A stretch of 64,000 bases of DNA, from the NCBI GenBank assembly GCA_014155875.1, contig JACEFZ010027754.1, forward strand, positions 1 through 64,000. Reading direction: 5' to 3'. Numbering within the stretch: the stretch's first letter is position 1; each line of letters opens with the position of its first letter. The translations under genes and the position numbers were made by a program. This DNA is from Cepaea nemoralis (taxonomy: Eukaryota; Mollusca; Gastropoda; Stylommatophora; Helicidae). Of this stretch, positions 10,701-20,298 are shown in pieces. Below the pieces are notes generated by a model, which was not told the DNA's origin, did not search any database, and saw nothing but the letters and a program-made list of their open reading frames with translations.

Positions 10701-13192
10701 GCGTATTACAAGTCAGGTGGGTGGCTACTGGACTATTATCAGATATATTTTTACCATACTCCAGAGGAGTACTTCGTCAGATGGTTGATCAAATCTGGAT
10801 ATGAAAACCCTATATACAACTGTCATCTGGTCAGAATATCACTAAACTCCATGGAAGACCTGTCAACCATGTATGCAAGAGATGGCCAAGGAAGAATTTA
10901 AAGCACTGGTCTGTTTGGATGTGAACAATACAATATCATTCAGCTGATAGTCATATGTCAGCAACCTGTATCTTAATTTAAGCACAACAAATGTACAATT
11001 ATATTAACTTGCTGGTCATTAAAATGTGGACCAGAAATTAATTTATTACAATTATTGACATATCTTGTTCATTGCTTGGCTGTCTTGCTGAGGGTCCATC
11101 CTTTTTTATGTTATTCTTGTAGAATCATGTCACTGATTGAGACCCAACATTGAAATGCATTGTTCTCAGACAGACCTTAGATCCATAGTCTTTGAGTTTC
11201 GCAGCAGAACAAACAGTATTGTGTTAATGTTGCCATTTGTGCTTTTGAATCTTCTTTGTACTCAATTATTCCGGTTCAGATATTAAGGACAAATCATATA
11301 TATATGATGTGGTATGCAGTAGATTAGTGCAAACTGCTTAGCAGTATCATAAACCCTTGGAGTGGTATGGTGTGTCAGTTGTAGTAAGGATGCTAGCTAC
11401 AGTCAATGTTGTCTTATATTTCAGGTTCCAAGAGGTTAGCTTCAGTCCCATCAGGTGGTGGTGTGGCTGCTGCTGCCCCCGCAGCTGCTGCTGCAGCCCC
11501 CGCAGAGAAAGCGGCGGCCCCTGCTGCCAGTGCAGGTTTGTTTCCTTTTTTTTTTTAGTGATTGGTTCATGACAATTTAATCAGAAATATTGTTAATTAT
11601 GTACACGTGAAATAACGTTAGTGCCGTCTTGATACATTCTTTCTTCTCCCCCCCCACACACACACACAAATTTTTTTTTCTGTACAATGTCAGAGGTAAC
11701 AGTACAAAACCTAAATTATCACCATCAGCGAAGGAACAATTTTTCATATGAAATCCGTATACAGCCTCCTAAACCAGTCATAGCACTTGTTTATGTGGAA
11801 GTTGCGAGTGTTATCATGTACACTAATATGGGTTAAAAGGGGGTTATCTGCAAAAAGAGCAATCATTGATTTAGGGGACTGCGTGGTCTCGAGGTATGGT
11901 GTCCACCTCGTGCTGGAGGTCCTGGGTTCAAGCCCTGGTGAGGACCGGGGTTTTTTCACTTGGACTTCCAGTAATAAACTCTCCCCTGATCTCTGGGTAG
12001 TGAGATCTTAGCCCGTGTGTATTGTTGCGCACCTAAAAAATCCCTTAGCAGTTGGAAATCAAAAAATAGTAGCCAAAATTTACCCAAAGTATTTCAGGAT
12101 TCTCGCTGGTGCTATGGAGTTTGTGCACTGAGCTGAGTTTCTCCAGACTCAGGTTTGAGTTAGGAGGAGAACGGAGCACTTATGGGTTGCACCCGAGTGC
12201 CATGATGTTGATCCATCAACTAAACTAGAGCCATCATTGCTCTGGGTGCCATCTCACAGTGCAGTGCAGCCAGCTGAAAGCATTAAGCACGAACTCATAA
12301 ACTGAGTCATGATGTACCAAAAACAAGCCCAAGACATTCGTAGCTAGGGGCAGGCTGATTCACCAGAGACTCCATATGAGCTAGTGCTCATGATAACAAA
12401 TTATTGTAACAATTCAAGTGATTCAATCACTATATTATCTGGGTACTGTCACAGTAATTGACAGCAAGGATTGGCAGATTGATAGCTGTATGGGTATAGT
12501 TGTATTTTCTGTATGGGTGGTGCATGGTCATTCTATGTTGTGTTTGGTGTTCAGTGAAAAAATGCATGGTCGCACCTTATTGAGGTCAACACTCTCAACA
12601 CGTGTTATCGGGTTTTTAAACATGCAGCCTGTGATGATGAGAAGGGTCAAAAGTCAGGCTTAACAGCCATAGATATCACAAAAGTCAGGCTTAACAGCCA
12701 TAGATATCACAAAAGTCAGGCTTAGCAGCCATAGATATCACAAAAGTCAGGCTTAGCAGCCATAGATATCACAAATGAAAAGTGTACATATGTTCTGCTG
12801 TAAAGTATCAAACTTGACAACACGATTACGTTCATTGAAAGAAATATATGAACAGGATATAAGGCTCTTGACGAACATTGCAAAAGGCTAGATGTGATCA
12901 TACTGTGAACAATGTAGAATTAGCACTATTCATGGTTCTATTTTTATTTAATTTTTAAACAAAGTATACTTGAATCATAAGGACAGAAACAACAGATTGC
13001 ACAAATTATTGTCTGGTATATTGCTGTTTCTTATCAGGTGCATACTAGAGGAATGATTCTAAACAGAACAATATGCACAATGAATCCATAGCTAAATAAA
13101 TGTACATTGTTTCTTTTGCAGCCAAAAAAGAAGAAAAGAAGGAAGAGTCTGAAGAATCTGACGATGACATGGGCTTTGGACTGTTTGACTAA
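7772..13192 (+). CDS. RPLP2: 60S acidic ribosomal protein P2 (three coding exons)
   Basis: P2 forms the ribosomal stalk as a P1/P2 heterodimer bound to P0 and recruits translational GTPases. Coding exons are 7772-7944, 11425-11535 and 13122-13192, all with AG/GT borders; exon 1 (about 6372-6435) is non-coding. Exon 2 encodes the conserved N-terminal dimerisation domain (MRYVAAYLLASLGG, then SAADLEKIL, INKIISQLKGKSLEELIAEG). Exon 3 encodes the hinge (GSKRLASVPSGGG plus a poly-Ala/Pro run). Exon 4 encodes the acidic tail ESDDDMGFGLFD, the GTPase-binding C terminus. Total length, about 115 residues, fits the family. One extra G in the GGG run near 7862-7864 shifts the frame and creates a TGA a few codons later. 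All other codons and splice sites are intact, so an assembly error is the likeliest cause. Confidence 0.93.
8291..8418 (+). ncRNA. Candidate H/ACA snoRNA, copy 1 (RPLP2 intron 2)
   Basis: This is the first of four related blocks on the host-gene strand. The 5' half can form a hairpin closed by GGGTC (8297-8301) and GACCC, with an inner stem TGACAT/ATGTCA. The 3' half has TTCTCAGACAGACCTTAG, a possible CTCA/TGAG-type stem in the other copies, and ends CGCAGCAGAACAAAC with ACA three bases from the end (8413-8415). H/ACA RNAs guide pseudouridylation and are often intronic in ribosomal protein genes; vertebrate RPLP2 introns host SNORA52. No clear ANANNA H box was found, so the class is a proposal. 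Confidence 0.5.
9311..9449 (-). mobile_element. Short tail unit (SINE-like), copy S1
   Basis: A minus-strand copy: GAA tail at the left (TTCTTCTTC), then CATCCGG, GCAGAGCTGCGTTCTTGCG and the CCCGGG end at 9444-9449. It is flanked by the duplication CTT(T/C)AAGTGTAC at 9299-9310 and 9450-9461. It corresponds to the last 140 bp or so of the family A 3' UTR and has no coding capacity. Confidence 0.8.
9541..9678 (+). ncRNA. Candidate H/ACA snoRNA, copy 2 (RPLP2 intron 2)
   Basis: Related to copy 1 across the whole block. The closing stem GGGTC/GACCC is kept (9551-9555 with the GACCC near 9613). The inner stem has changed to GCGATAT/ATGTCGT, which still pairs using G-U wobbles, a compensatory-looking pattern. 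The 3' hairpin has CTCA/TGAG and TAGAT/ATCTT complementarities. The ACA triplet is at 9673-9675. This copy lies in the first half of a 591-bp tandem duplication. Confidence 0.5.
9902..10043 (-). mobile_element. Short tail unit (SINE-like), copy S2
   Basis: The tandem-duplicated sister of S1, flanked by exact copies of CTTCAAGTGTAC at 9890-9901 and 10044-10055. The CCCGGG boundary is intact at 10038-10043. It arose by segmental duplication, not by an independent insertion. Confidence 0.8.
10135..10270 (+). ncRNA. Candidate H/ACA snoRNA, copy 3 (RPLP2 intron 2)
   Basis: Nearly identical to copy 2, because both sit in a tandem duplication of about 591 bp. The closing stem GGGTC at 10145-10149 and the terminal CGCAGCAGAACAAAC are retained, with ACA at 10265-10267. 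Differences from copy 2 are single bases and T-run length. Confidence 0.48.
11082..11214 (+). ncRNA. Candidate H/ACA snoRNA, copy 4 (RPLP2 intron 2)
   Basis: Outside the tandem duplication yet strongly conserved with copies 1-3. GGGTC at 11092-11096 pairs with GACCC near 11144. The 3' half TTCTCAGACAGACCTTAGAT is unchanged and the block ends GCAGCAGAACAAAC with ACA at 11209-11211. The sequence between the GGGTC and the middle is more divergent than the 3' half. It ends about 210 bp before the exon 3 acceptor. Confidence 0.5.
11874..12060 (+). mobile_element. tRNA-derived SINE in RPLP2 intron 3
   Basis: The head has an A-box-like TGGTCTCGAGG and a B box GGTTCAAGCCC, spaced as in a tRNA. The body then contains GTATTGTTGCGCACCTAAAA, similar to the CGCACRTTAAAGATCCC-type central domain of invertebrate SINEs (recognised from general knowledge). 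The 3' limit is uncertain and I could not define a target-site duplication. It was probably transcribed by RNA polymerase III when active. Confidence 0.6.
12648..12775 (+). repeat. 31-bp tandem repeat, four units
   Basis: AAAAGTCAGGCTTA(A/G)CAG followed by CCATAGATATCAC is repeated four times inside RPLP2 intron 3. The first two units have AACAG and the last two AGCAG. No function is apparent. Confidence 0.85.
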
Positions 13193-13270
13193 ACAGTGAA
13201 GTTTAAAATGTTAAAATCAAGATCATCATCTTGTCAAAATTGACAAATAAAGTGTTTGAATAAAATTGCA
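13193..13270 (+). terminator. RPLP2: RPLP2 3' UTR and poly(A) signals
   Basis: The TAA stop at 13190-13192 is followed by a short 3' UTR with AATAAA at 13246-13251 and a second AATAAA about 13 bp later (near 13260). Short 3' UTRs are usual for ribosomal protein genes. Confidence 0.75.
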
Positions 13271-14037
13271 GGATTTTTGTTAAATAATTAGTCTGAGACT
13301 GAGAAGGCCTTGGATTTAACAAATTATGTTGCCTGCACATTTTAATTACACTAACCTGCTTTAGTGAAACAGATCATTCTGATCGTCAGTTCACAATTGG
13401 AAGCCATGCCATCATGGCTGTAGTTTACGTAGTTTTTTTTTAATTTTTAAAGGCCTTTACATATTCTTAGTCACAGTATGAGTGCCCTTTTTCAGCATCT
13501 TTTCTTCCTATATATTCCTGAAAATACTCCGAGTATTTATTTTTAAACACATTAACACAGCACTTACATTATAACAGAATAAAAGCTTGCAAAAATCATG
13601 ATCAGGAGGGCTAATCTAATTTTATAGCTCATTTTCCTACTCTATGCAAGCCAGACTTCAAAGTCCAAATTCAAGAAAAACAAATGACTATTATAAAGAA
13701 ACATCTTCATTCATATTTCGATTACGATCTTGTAGGAGGTAGATAATCAAAATTTGCTGTATAAGAATTTGAATAACGAACAATAGATTGCAAAATTTAT
13801 TGCCTGGCTTATTTTTGTTTCATCTCGTCAGGTACATACTGCAGAAATCACACATTGTAAAGTACCTGGATAAATCCTTCAAGCAGAATTATACACACAT
13901 TTGCACAGTAATTTTAATTGTCTATCACAGTAATTTTAAGCTGACTATCATGTCTTTCTGTTTGTACAATACTGGTCTATGCAGGTTAATCATAATGGCT
14001 TCTGGGATCTTTAACAAGTGACTATTTTGTGTGGCTA
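13271..14037. other. Intergenic stretch after RPLP2
   Basis: No gene was seen. The segment near 13780-13850 (AGATTGCAAAATTTATTGCC, then TCAGGTACATACT) weakly repeats the end of RPLP2 intron 3 at about 12985-13050, suggesting an old partial duplication. Confidence 0.4.
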
Positions 14038-14211
14038 TCAATCACGTGGCCAGTTTCTAAAATCTGCTGTCAAATCTTTGTGTAACTGCTGCTCTGTTCT
14101 GCCGATGTATGTAGACTGACACTTGCATGTTAATTGGTAAATGCAATTGGATTCGGCATACAGCGGGACAGTTTCTTTTACTTCCTGGGTGGGAATAGGT
14201 GTGGTTCTAAG
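14038..14211 (-). pseudogene. Penelope-like element fragment with GIY-YIG endonuclease motif
   Basis: The minus-strand reading includes ESNCIYQLTCKCQSTYIGRT followed by EQQLHK. The pattern (I/V)YxLxCxC...YIGxTxxxLxxR is characteristic of the GIY-YIG endonuclease at the C terminus of Penelope-like retroelements. Only about 45 codons remain before the frame runs into other repeats at 14212. The RT domain is absent from the window. Confidence 0.6.
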
Positions 14212-14225
14212 ATAAGACCTGAAAT

Positions 14226-14361
14226 CCCAGGGAAGGTTAACCCGGTCAACAAATGCCCGCAGAAGTCGGATGTGGCGCCTAACAGTGCAAGAACGCAGCT
14301 CTGCTGCAAACAGGCACAAGGCAATCACGTTCGGAAAAAAACTCCGGATGAATGCAGAAGA
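14226..14361 (+). mobile_element. Short tail unit (SINE-like), copy S3
   Basis: It runs from CCCAGGGAAGGTTAACCCGG to the GAATGCAGAAG tail. Flanks are ATAAGACCTGAAAT (14212-14225) and ATAAGACCAGAAAT (14362-14375), a 14-bp duplication with one mismatch. The right flank is also the left target duplication of family A copy A3, so two insertions used the same site. Confidence 0.8.
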
Positions 14362-14375
14362 ATAAGACCAGAAAT

Positions 14376-15414
14376 CGCATATTACAAACTCGACCGAAGA
14401 GAACAAGTAGCAATCTTCAGACTCCGCACAGGACATAACAGGCTGAAATACCACTTGTTCAATAAACTAAAGATAGGAGATACTGATGAATGTAATTGTA
14501 GAACTGGAAAAATGACAGCAAAACATTTGCTGCAGGATTGCCCAACGTATGCAGAACAGAGAAAGATATTTTGGCCCACACTTGCTTCATTTGAGGACAA
14601 GCTCTATGGAGATATCAACAAGCTCAAGTTGACCGCAGCTTACTTTAACTACATACAGGTTGACATTTAAAGGTGCATGAAGACCCAGAGGCATGAAATG
14701 AAATATTGCTTGGATAGCAAATCCATTATGTGGAAAGTCCAAATCGAAAGCTCGCTGTGTGGGCTTCATAAAAGGAGGAAAAGTGTCCTAGTGGCACGAA
14801 ATGGAATATTGCTTGATAGCAAATCCATTACGTGGAAAGTCCTGAATCAAAAGCCCATTGTGTGGGCTTCATAAAAGGTGGAAAAGTGTCCTAGTGGCAT
14901 GAAATGGAATATTGCTTGGATAGCAAATCCATTACATGGAAAGTCCGAATCGAAAGCTCACTGTGTGGATGTCATCTGCAGACTGCATACTTCTGGTTTC
15001 CGGAAGAACAGCCTATGGTGAACGGAAGGCCCAATATACGGAAGTGAGGCTAAGCAGCCATGTGCAGGACGTGACGATTCCTTGGGTGAGCCCAGTACCA
15101 GAGCGCTATGTATCGGCTCTGCAAGTATGGAAGCCTCCTTGAATGGCGGGGAATGCCCATGGTCTGCCCCTGCCTTCCCTTGAGGGCTGACCAGGATCTT
15201 TGGCTGTTCTATATGGACCAGCTGGGATGGGGGATAACACCACAACAGTGAGAGTCAAACGTCCTAAGAAAACCCCGGGAAGGTTAACCTGGTCAACAAA
15301 TGCCCGCAGAAGTCGGATGTGTCGGCCTAACGGCGCAGGAACGCAGCTCTGCTGTAAACAGGCACAACGCAATCACATCCGAAAAAAAACTCCGGGTGAA
15401 CGAAGAAGAAGAAG
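14376..15414 (+). mobile_element. Family A, 5'-truncated copy A3
   Basis: It contains only the end of the RNase H/zinc-tail coding region (14376-14670: YKLDRREQVAIFRLRTGHN, IGDTDECNC, AKHLLQDCP) and the whole 3' UTR with three tandem units, the terminal hairpin and (GAA)n. It is flanked by AAGACCAGAAAT at 14364-14375 and 15415-15426. Typical 5' truncation. Confidence 0.85.
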
Positions 15415-15426
15415 AAGACCAGAAAT

Positions 15427-16007
15427 CAATAGCTTCCAAAGATCAACTATTCCTTCCAGTGGCTACCATTCTGCCGTTAAATTTTTGAGAATGAGAGATT
15501 TTGTGGATTCTGCTAAATTGACAACAGGGTGAAAGAGTTTAGCTTTATTGTGGTAAGACAGGAAGAAGACACCCACACACCTTCACCCCGTAACTAATAC
15601 ATCTCTCACTGGAAGAAACCGGTAGATATTCACCACAGACCTGACTGAATCCATCAATTTCAAAGGTTACAGTTGTCCACCTAAAGACTAGCTATTGCAG
15701 ACTATTTGATCATCTCACTGTCCTACACAGTGTCCACTTATTTCAAGAATTGGGGTGCTCTGTGCCCATTCTATTCGCGTTTGCTGTTTATGATAGAAAT
15801 GTGCCTCCAATGACACTTAATTCGTCTAAGCTGCCCTAGCACCCGCCTGTTTCACTACTTGTCAGCAAAACCAGGGAGTTCGTACACAATGGGGACGTTG
15901 CAAAGTTGCCCACTTTCTATGTCTGTATTGCATATTGGTAACACCTTTACCAAATTCTTTCCTCTTGTGTGCCCTGAGAATCAGATTCAGTTATGTTTGT
16001 TGTCTTC
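15427..16007. other. Unassigned spacer
   Basis: I see no gene, tandem array or recognisable element in this stretch between copies A3 and A4. Confidence 0.4.
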
Positions 16008-16494
16008 CACTTATGCTGTTACTTATAGAACCAAGTGGGAATTGGAGCATCCAGACCACCAGAAGGATGATGCATATTACAAACTCGACCGAAGAGAACA
16101 AATAGCAATCATCAGACTCCGCACAGGACATAACAGCCTGAAATACCACTTGTTCAATAAACTAAAGATAGGAGATACCGATGAATGTAATTGTGGAACT
16201 GGTAAAATGACAGCTAAACATTTGCTGCAGGAGTGCCCATTATATGCAGAACAGAGAAAGATATTTTGGCCCACGCCTGCTTCATTTGAGGACAAGCTCT
16301 ATGGAGATGTCAGCAAACTCAAGTTTACCGCAGCTTGCTTTACGTTCAGGTTGACATTTAAAGGTGCAAGAGGAGGTATTAGACTGCCACACTTAACACC
16401 ACAGGTATATCGGTAGCAAAAGCGTCCCAGAGGCATGAAATGGAATATTGCTTGGATAGCAAATCCATTAAGTGGAAAGTCTGAATCGAAAGCT
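16008..16494 (+). mobile_element. Family A, truncated copy A4
   Basis: It begins at ACTTATAGAACCAAGTGGGA within the C-terminal part of the RNase H ORF, keeps the zinc tail (CNCGTGKMTAKHLLQECP) and enters the first 3' UTR tandem unit. It then stops abruptly at the 5' end of element B1. Its remaining 3' end is not found after B1, so B1 insertion or later rearrangement removed it. Confidence 0.75.
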
Positions 16495-16796
16495 CACTGG
16501 TTCCATATGTTGCTGTTTGTAGCCGGGGCTCCGTGTTGGAGTGAGCGCCCCAATGGCTCGTGAATACATAACCTCTGCAGCAAAAAGTCCAACTCCTGGC
16601 CTTCACGTGGCGGAACTTTTAACTAACAGGAGAAGGGGCGACGGCGAGTTTCTGGCGCGGAACAATAGCCAGTATGCTCTAGATGTGTATGCGCGTGTAC
16701 ATATCTAAAACTCGAGTGAGACCACAGTCTGCTCTAGCAAAGGAAAGGTGCTGAAAACGGAGGCAACCAGTCAGGTGGCGCACCACAGATATCAGG

Positions 16797-17727
16797 ATGC
16801 CTCGCACAAAATGGAATATGTCGACCACTGCTAAATGCTATGGTGCTCGTCCTGCTTTGGACCCCCAGGCAGGTGCAGTGCCGGGCCCTATGTCTCGAAA
16901 GGGCCCAACCACAACTACTGGAGGTCCTTCTCAGATGTCCTGTGGAGCCAGGGGACCTGAGAATAGAACGGCTGGCCATACTAAACAAAGACTTAAAATA
17001 ATGCGCAGGGAGTCAGCAACACAAAAAATAGAATTAGAAAACATCTTGGACCAAGAAAATGTAAGCGTATGTTGCTTGCAAGAAACTCACCTCAACGAAA
17101 ATATAGCCATCAAAATCAGAGGTTACCTATCTGAACGAAAGGACGGGAGAAAAGGTGGAATACTGACCCTTGTAAAAAATAACATCACTGCTTCCCAAAT
17201 CGAAGTCTACATGATAAGGGGCTGAGTATCAGACTTAAGACCGGCAATACAGACCTACATCTGATCAATTACTACTGTCCAAGTGACCGCCCACAGGCAC
17301 TGGATGCACTACCATTAAAAGAAAAGTGATTGTGTGTGGCGATTTCAACAGCTACTCGCAGAGCTGGGGCTATGATCACATGGACCAGAGAAGAGAGAGA
17401 CTGGAAGACTGGCAGGATGAGAATAGATTCATCTTGATTAACAAGCCGTCCGACCCACATACTTTCTCTACCCGAGATCATGGCACGCTACAACTACACC
17501 TGACCTGGAGTGGAATATTACACGAATTGTTCGAAAAAACATGGTGGCAGTGACCATCGGCAAGTCTTTCTAACTAGAAAATGAGCTTGTAAGTGAAAGC
17601 AGCACCCTCTCGAGGTGGAACTACAAGAAAGCAGACTGGGCAATGTACAAGTATCGCACCAGCATACTGGTTAGAAACCTGGACACTGAGAAAGACATAA
17701 ATAAAGTATTTGAAGAGTTTGGGAAAT
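16797..17727 (+). pseudogene. Family B endonuclease region of B1, broken
   Basis: It opens with MPRTKWNMSTTAKCYGARP and then shows CCLQETHLNENIAIKIRGY, CGDFNSYSQSWGYDHMDQ and PSDPHTFS in successive frames. Relative to B2, the segment encoding HWNAEG is partly replaced, and several indels shift the frame near 17005, 17225 and 17330. The catalytic histidine motif SDHR is displaced by a frameshift near 17545. Not functional. Confidence 0.8.
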
Positions 17728-17949
17728 CGTCGTCGTGGGTCATTCGCACTGCGAGCCTGATTCGCGGGAAAATGCCACGTTGAAAGTCCAACAACAAGAA
17801 ACACCCTGTTGCCAAGATGTGCAGCGTGGGAGCCGACAACAAGAAGAAGAACATCGAGAGCCCACCTGCTAGCTGCATCAAAGAGCCTGATACTACAGCC
17901 ATTACTGAAGCTACTACGAGGGAGAAGATTGACAGCCCAACACAGTCAA

Positions 17950-18590
17950 GAACCTAAGACACCAGAGTCGGAAACACCGACTCAAAAACAGTCCGATGGG
18001 TTGTCAAGCGGATTCCTGTGGAGTTGACAGATGAAGAAATCCTGAAGCAGCTACGTGAAGAGAATCTTCACATCCGATTCCTAAAGGCGGAGCGGCTCCT
18101 CACCTACTTCAAGATACCTACAACCTTGGCAGCAGTGACGTCGGAGGGCAGCGAGATGCCGACCACAGTATCATTCAACAAGAGAATGCAGCAACCAGAG
18201 AGATTCATCCCAAGAATCACGCAATGTTCCAGATGTCAGAGGGCCGGACACAGCAGAGCTACGTGTCGCAGTGGGACGGAAATATGCCGATACTGCTCCA
18301 ATCGCCACGCCTTCAAGGAGTGTCCACTGGCCAAGCTGGACACGGACTTCAGAGCCCCTAACCACAAAAGAAAGGGCGCCAACTGCCAGGGCAAGCATGG
18401 AGCAAGATACTCGGGCTGTCCGTACCTGCAGAGACGTCTTAAAGATCGCCATCATCACAAATACTCAATTCAAGGAAGCAATGCAGAGGGGCGAGACAGC
18501 CACGGGTATAACACAAGCCGAAAGAGATCAACTTCAAAAACAGATAGACGAGTTGAAGAGTCAAGGCACTGCTAACGCCGTCCCCGAATA
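17950..18590 (+). pseudogene. ORF1 gag-like protein with CCHC zinc knuckles
   Basis: The main frame at 18018-18575 reads MELTDEEILKQLREENLHIR and then a zinc-knuckle pair, CSRCQRAGHSRATC (C-x2-C-x4-H-x4-C) and CRYCSNRHAFKECP. Such paired knuckles are typical of ORF1 nucleic-acid chaperones in RNase H-type non-LTR elements. The preceding residues (about 17950-18017) are in another frame, and the downstream helical segment (AERDQLQKQIDELKSQG) is shifted again at about 18500. The protein would coat element RNA. This copy is broken. Confidence 0.7.
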
Positions 18591-19260
18591 ACGACAACGA
18601 AAAACTACTGGCGGAAATGAAGGAGATACAGCAAAACATCAAGCAAGTAGTATGGCACTGATTTAAGAAGGAGAATGAAGAGATCCTAAAAACCATTAAA
18701 TCAGAGCGAGAACTACAGAAAGCTGAAATGGAAATACTCCGAAACAAAACCACAGAAGCCGAACAAGAAACTACAGAGAAATCGCAGGATGAAAACCAAG
18801 AAACCGAGCCGGAATCACAAGCGAAAGCCAGCAGCCCAAACACGACGCCCGAATCACTCTAAGGGAAGCCAATATCCCACCAGACGTCAGAAGAAAATCG
18901 AGATGAGCACACTCACGTCGGCATAGAGGACGTCCCGAAGCCAGAAGTAAAAATAATGTTTCCCCAGAGCAAGAGGCACTTCGAACTCACGTGCGAGGAA
19001 TACAGAAAGCGCATGGGGGGGGGGGGGGGGAAGGAGAAGTACAAGAAACTCAACAGGGAACCAGTGCCCAGCTTCAAAGACAATAATTCTTCCGGAAATA
19101 AAACGCCCAGAAGAATACGCATGGGAGTACTACATTGAAGACGGAGAAATCCTCCCATGGCTGTGCTCGGAGGAAGCGAGCAAAAGACTGCAAGAACTCA
19201 AACGTGGGAAGCGGACTGAAAGAAAGCGCAAGGAGGCATATCACATCGAAAGGCTTCTAC
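18591..19260 (+). pseudogene. ORF1 C-terminal coiled-coil/charged region, broken
   Basis: Fragments in several frames are rich in Glu, Lys and Gln with heptad-like spacing, such as KENEEILKTIKSERELQKAE and TEAEQETTEKSQDENQETEP. A later segment with PEEYAWEYYIEDGEI and KRGKRTERKRKEAYHIERL resembles the C terminus of ORF1. A G run at about 19016-19030 interrupts it. Assignment rests on position and composition. Confidence 0.45.
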
Positions 19261-20159
19261 AGTTACTTCACAATTGAGAAGACAAAAAAAAAACCAAATA
19301 AAAAGTCCTTTTAAGGACTCCAACCAATCAAGCCAGGAGCCTGCGCCAACAAAGGAAACATGTACAAAGAACAGCCGCCGACCGATCGCCCAGCTTACGA
19401 TGCATGGAGGGGGATAACGAAAAGTCCTTATAAGAACTGCAGCCAGACGAGCCAGGAGCCTACACCAACAAAGAAAACCACAAGAACAGACGAGCACAAA
19501 GGATAGCCGCCGACGGATCCCACCGCTGACGTCACAGACACAAACGATACATAACCAGTCCGAGATAGGAATCACAAGACAAGAATTAGGGTGAAAAAAC
19601 CCACAAAAACCACGAACCTCAACAATAACCACAGCTGATGAAGCAGGTTAGAGAGGCCGAATTTGTAATTTTTGTTTTTGAAAATTGGAATTGGAGTTTG
19701 GGAAATGCATACTACAGGCAGCGCGAGAAACAGTACCAAGAGGAGCCCGTAAACAATATAAACCCTACTGGAGTAGTGAACTGGAACAGTTGCATAATGA
19801 TGTGGAAGTGTGTAGAAAGCAAGCAGAGGCGACACTCAGCGAAGAGCACCACAATAAATTCCAGCACGCAAAAGCCAAATTTCAAAGGGCCAAGCTGCAG
19901 GCTAGACGGAAAAGCTGGCTGGAGAAAACGGAGTCTCTGAACTTTGAAAGAGACACAAGGAAATTGTGAAAGCTAATAAAACAACTTAACGATGAGAGCA
20001 CAGGGAGAAACTCAAAAATTGCACTACTGTAGCTTGTCGTCTCTGGGGGGTGGGGGGGGGGGGGGGGGCAGTAGAATCAACAAGCGCACTTCAATTTCCC
20101 TTTTTCCACTGTTGGGTCTATTGTCAGACTTTTGTCTACATGCCCCCGGTCCAATCTTC

Positions 20160-20298
<139 letters not shown>

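Larger units (their letters stand above)
17728..19693 (+). mobile_element. Gag-only (half-LINE-like) insertion
   Basis: A 1966-bp insertion in B1 bounded by GAGTTTGGGAAAT at 17715-17727 and 19694-19706; the empty site is visible in B2 near 39957. It encodes a gag-like ORF1 with zinc knuckles, a coiled-coil-like region and a basic C-terminal segment, and no RT or endonuclease. The right end carries GTTTTTGAAAATTGGAATTG and no long A tail. It resembles ORF1 plus UTRs of an I- or Jockey-group element whose ORF2 was lost. Confidence 0.7.

Noticed and set aside
10617..10901. 94-codon frame in RPLP2 intron 2
   Set aside because: AT-rich, no domain, no splice or expression evidence. Left as intron.
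18018..18575. Host zinc-finger (CCHC) protein
   Set aside because: It is inside a precisely bounded insertion in a LINE and has gag-type knuckles and frameshifts.
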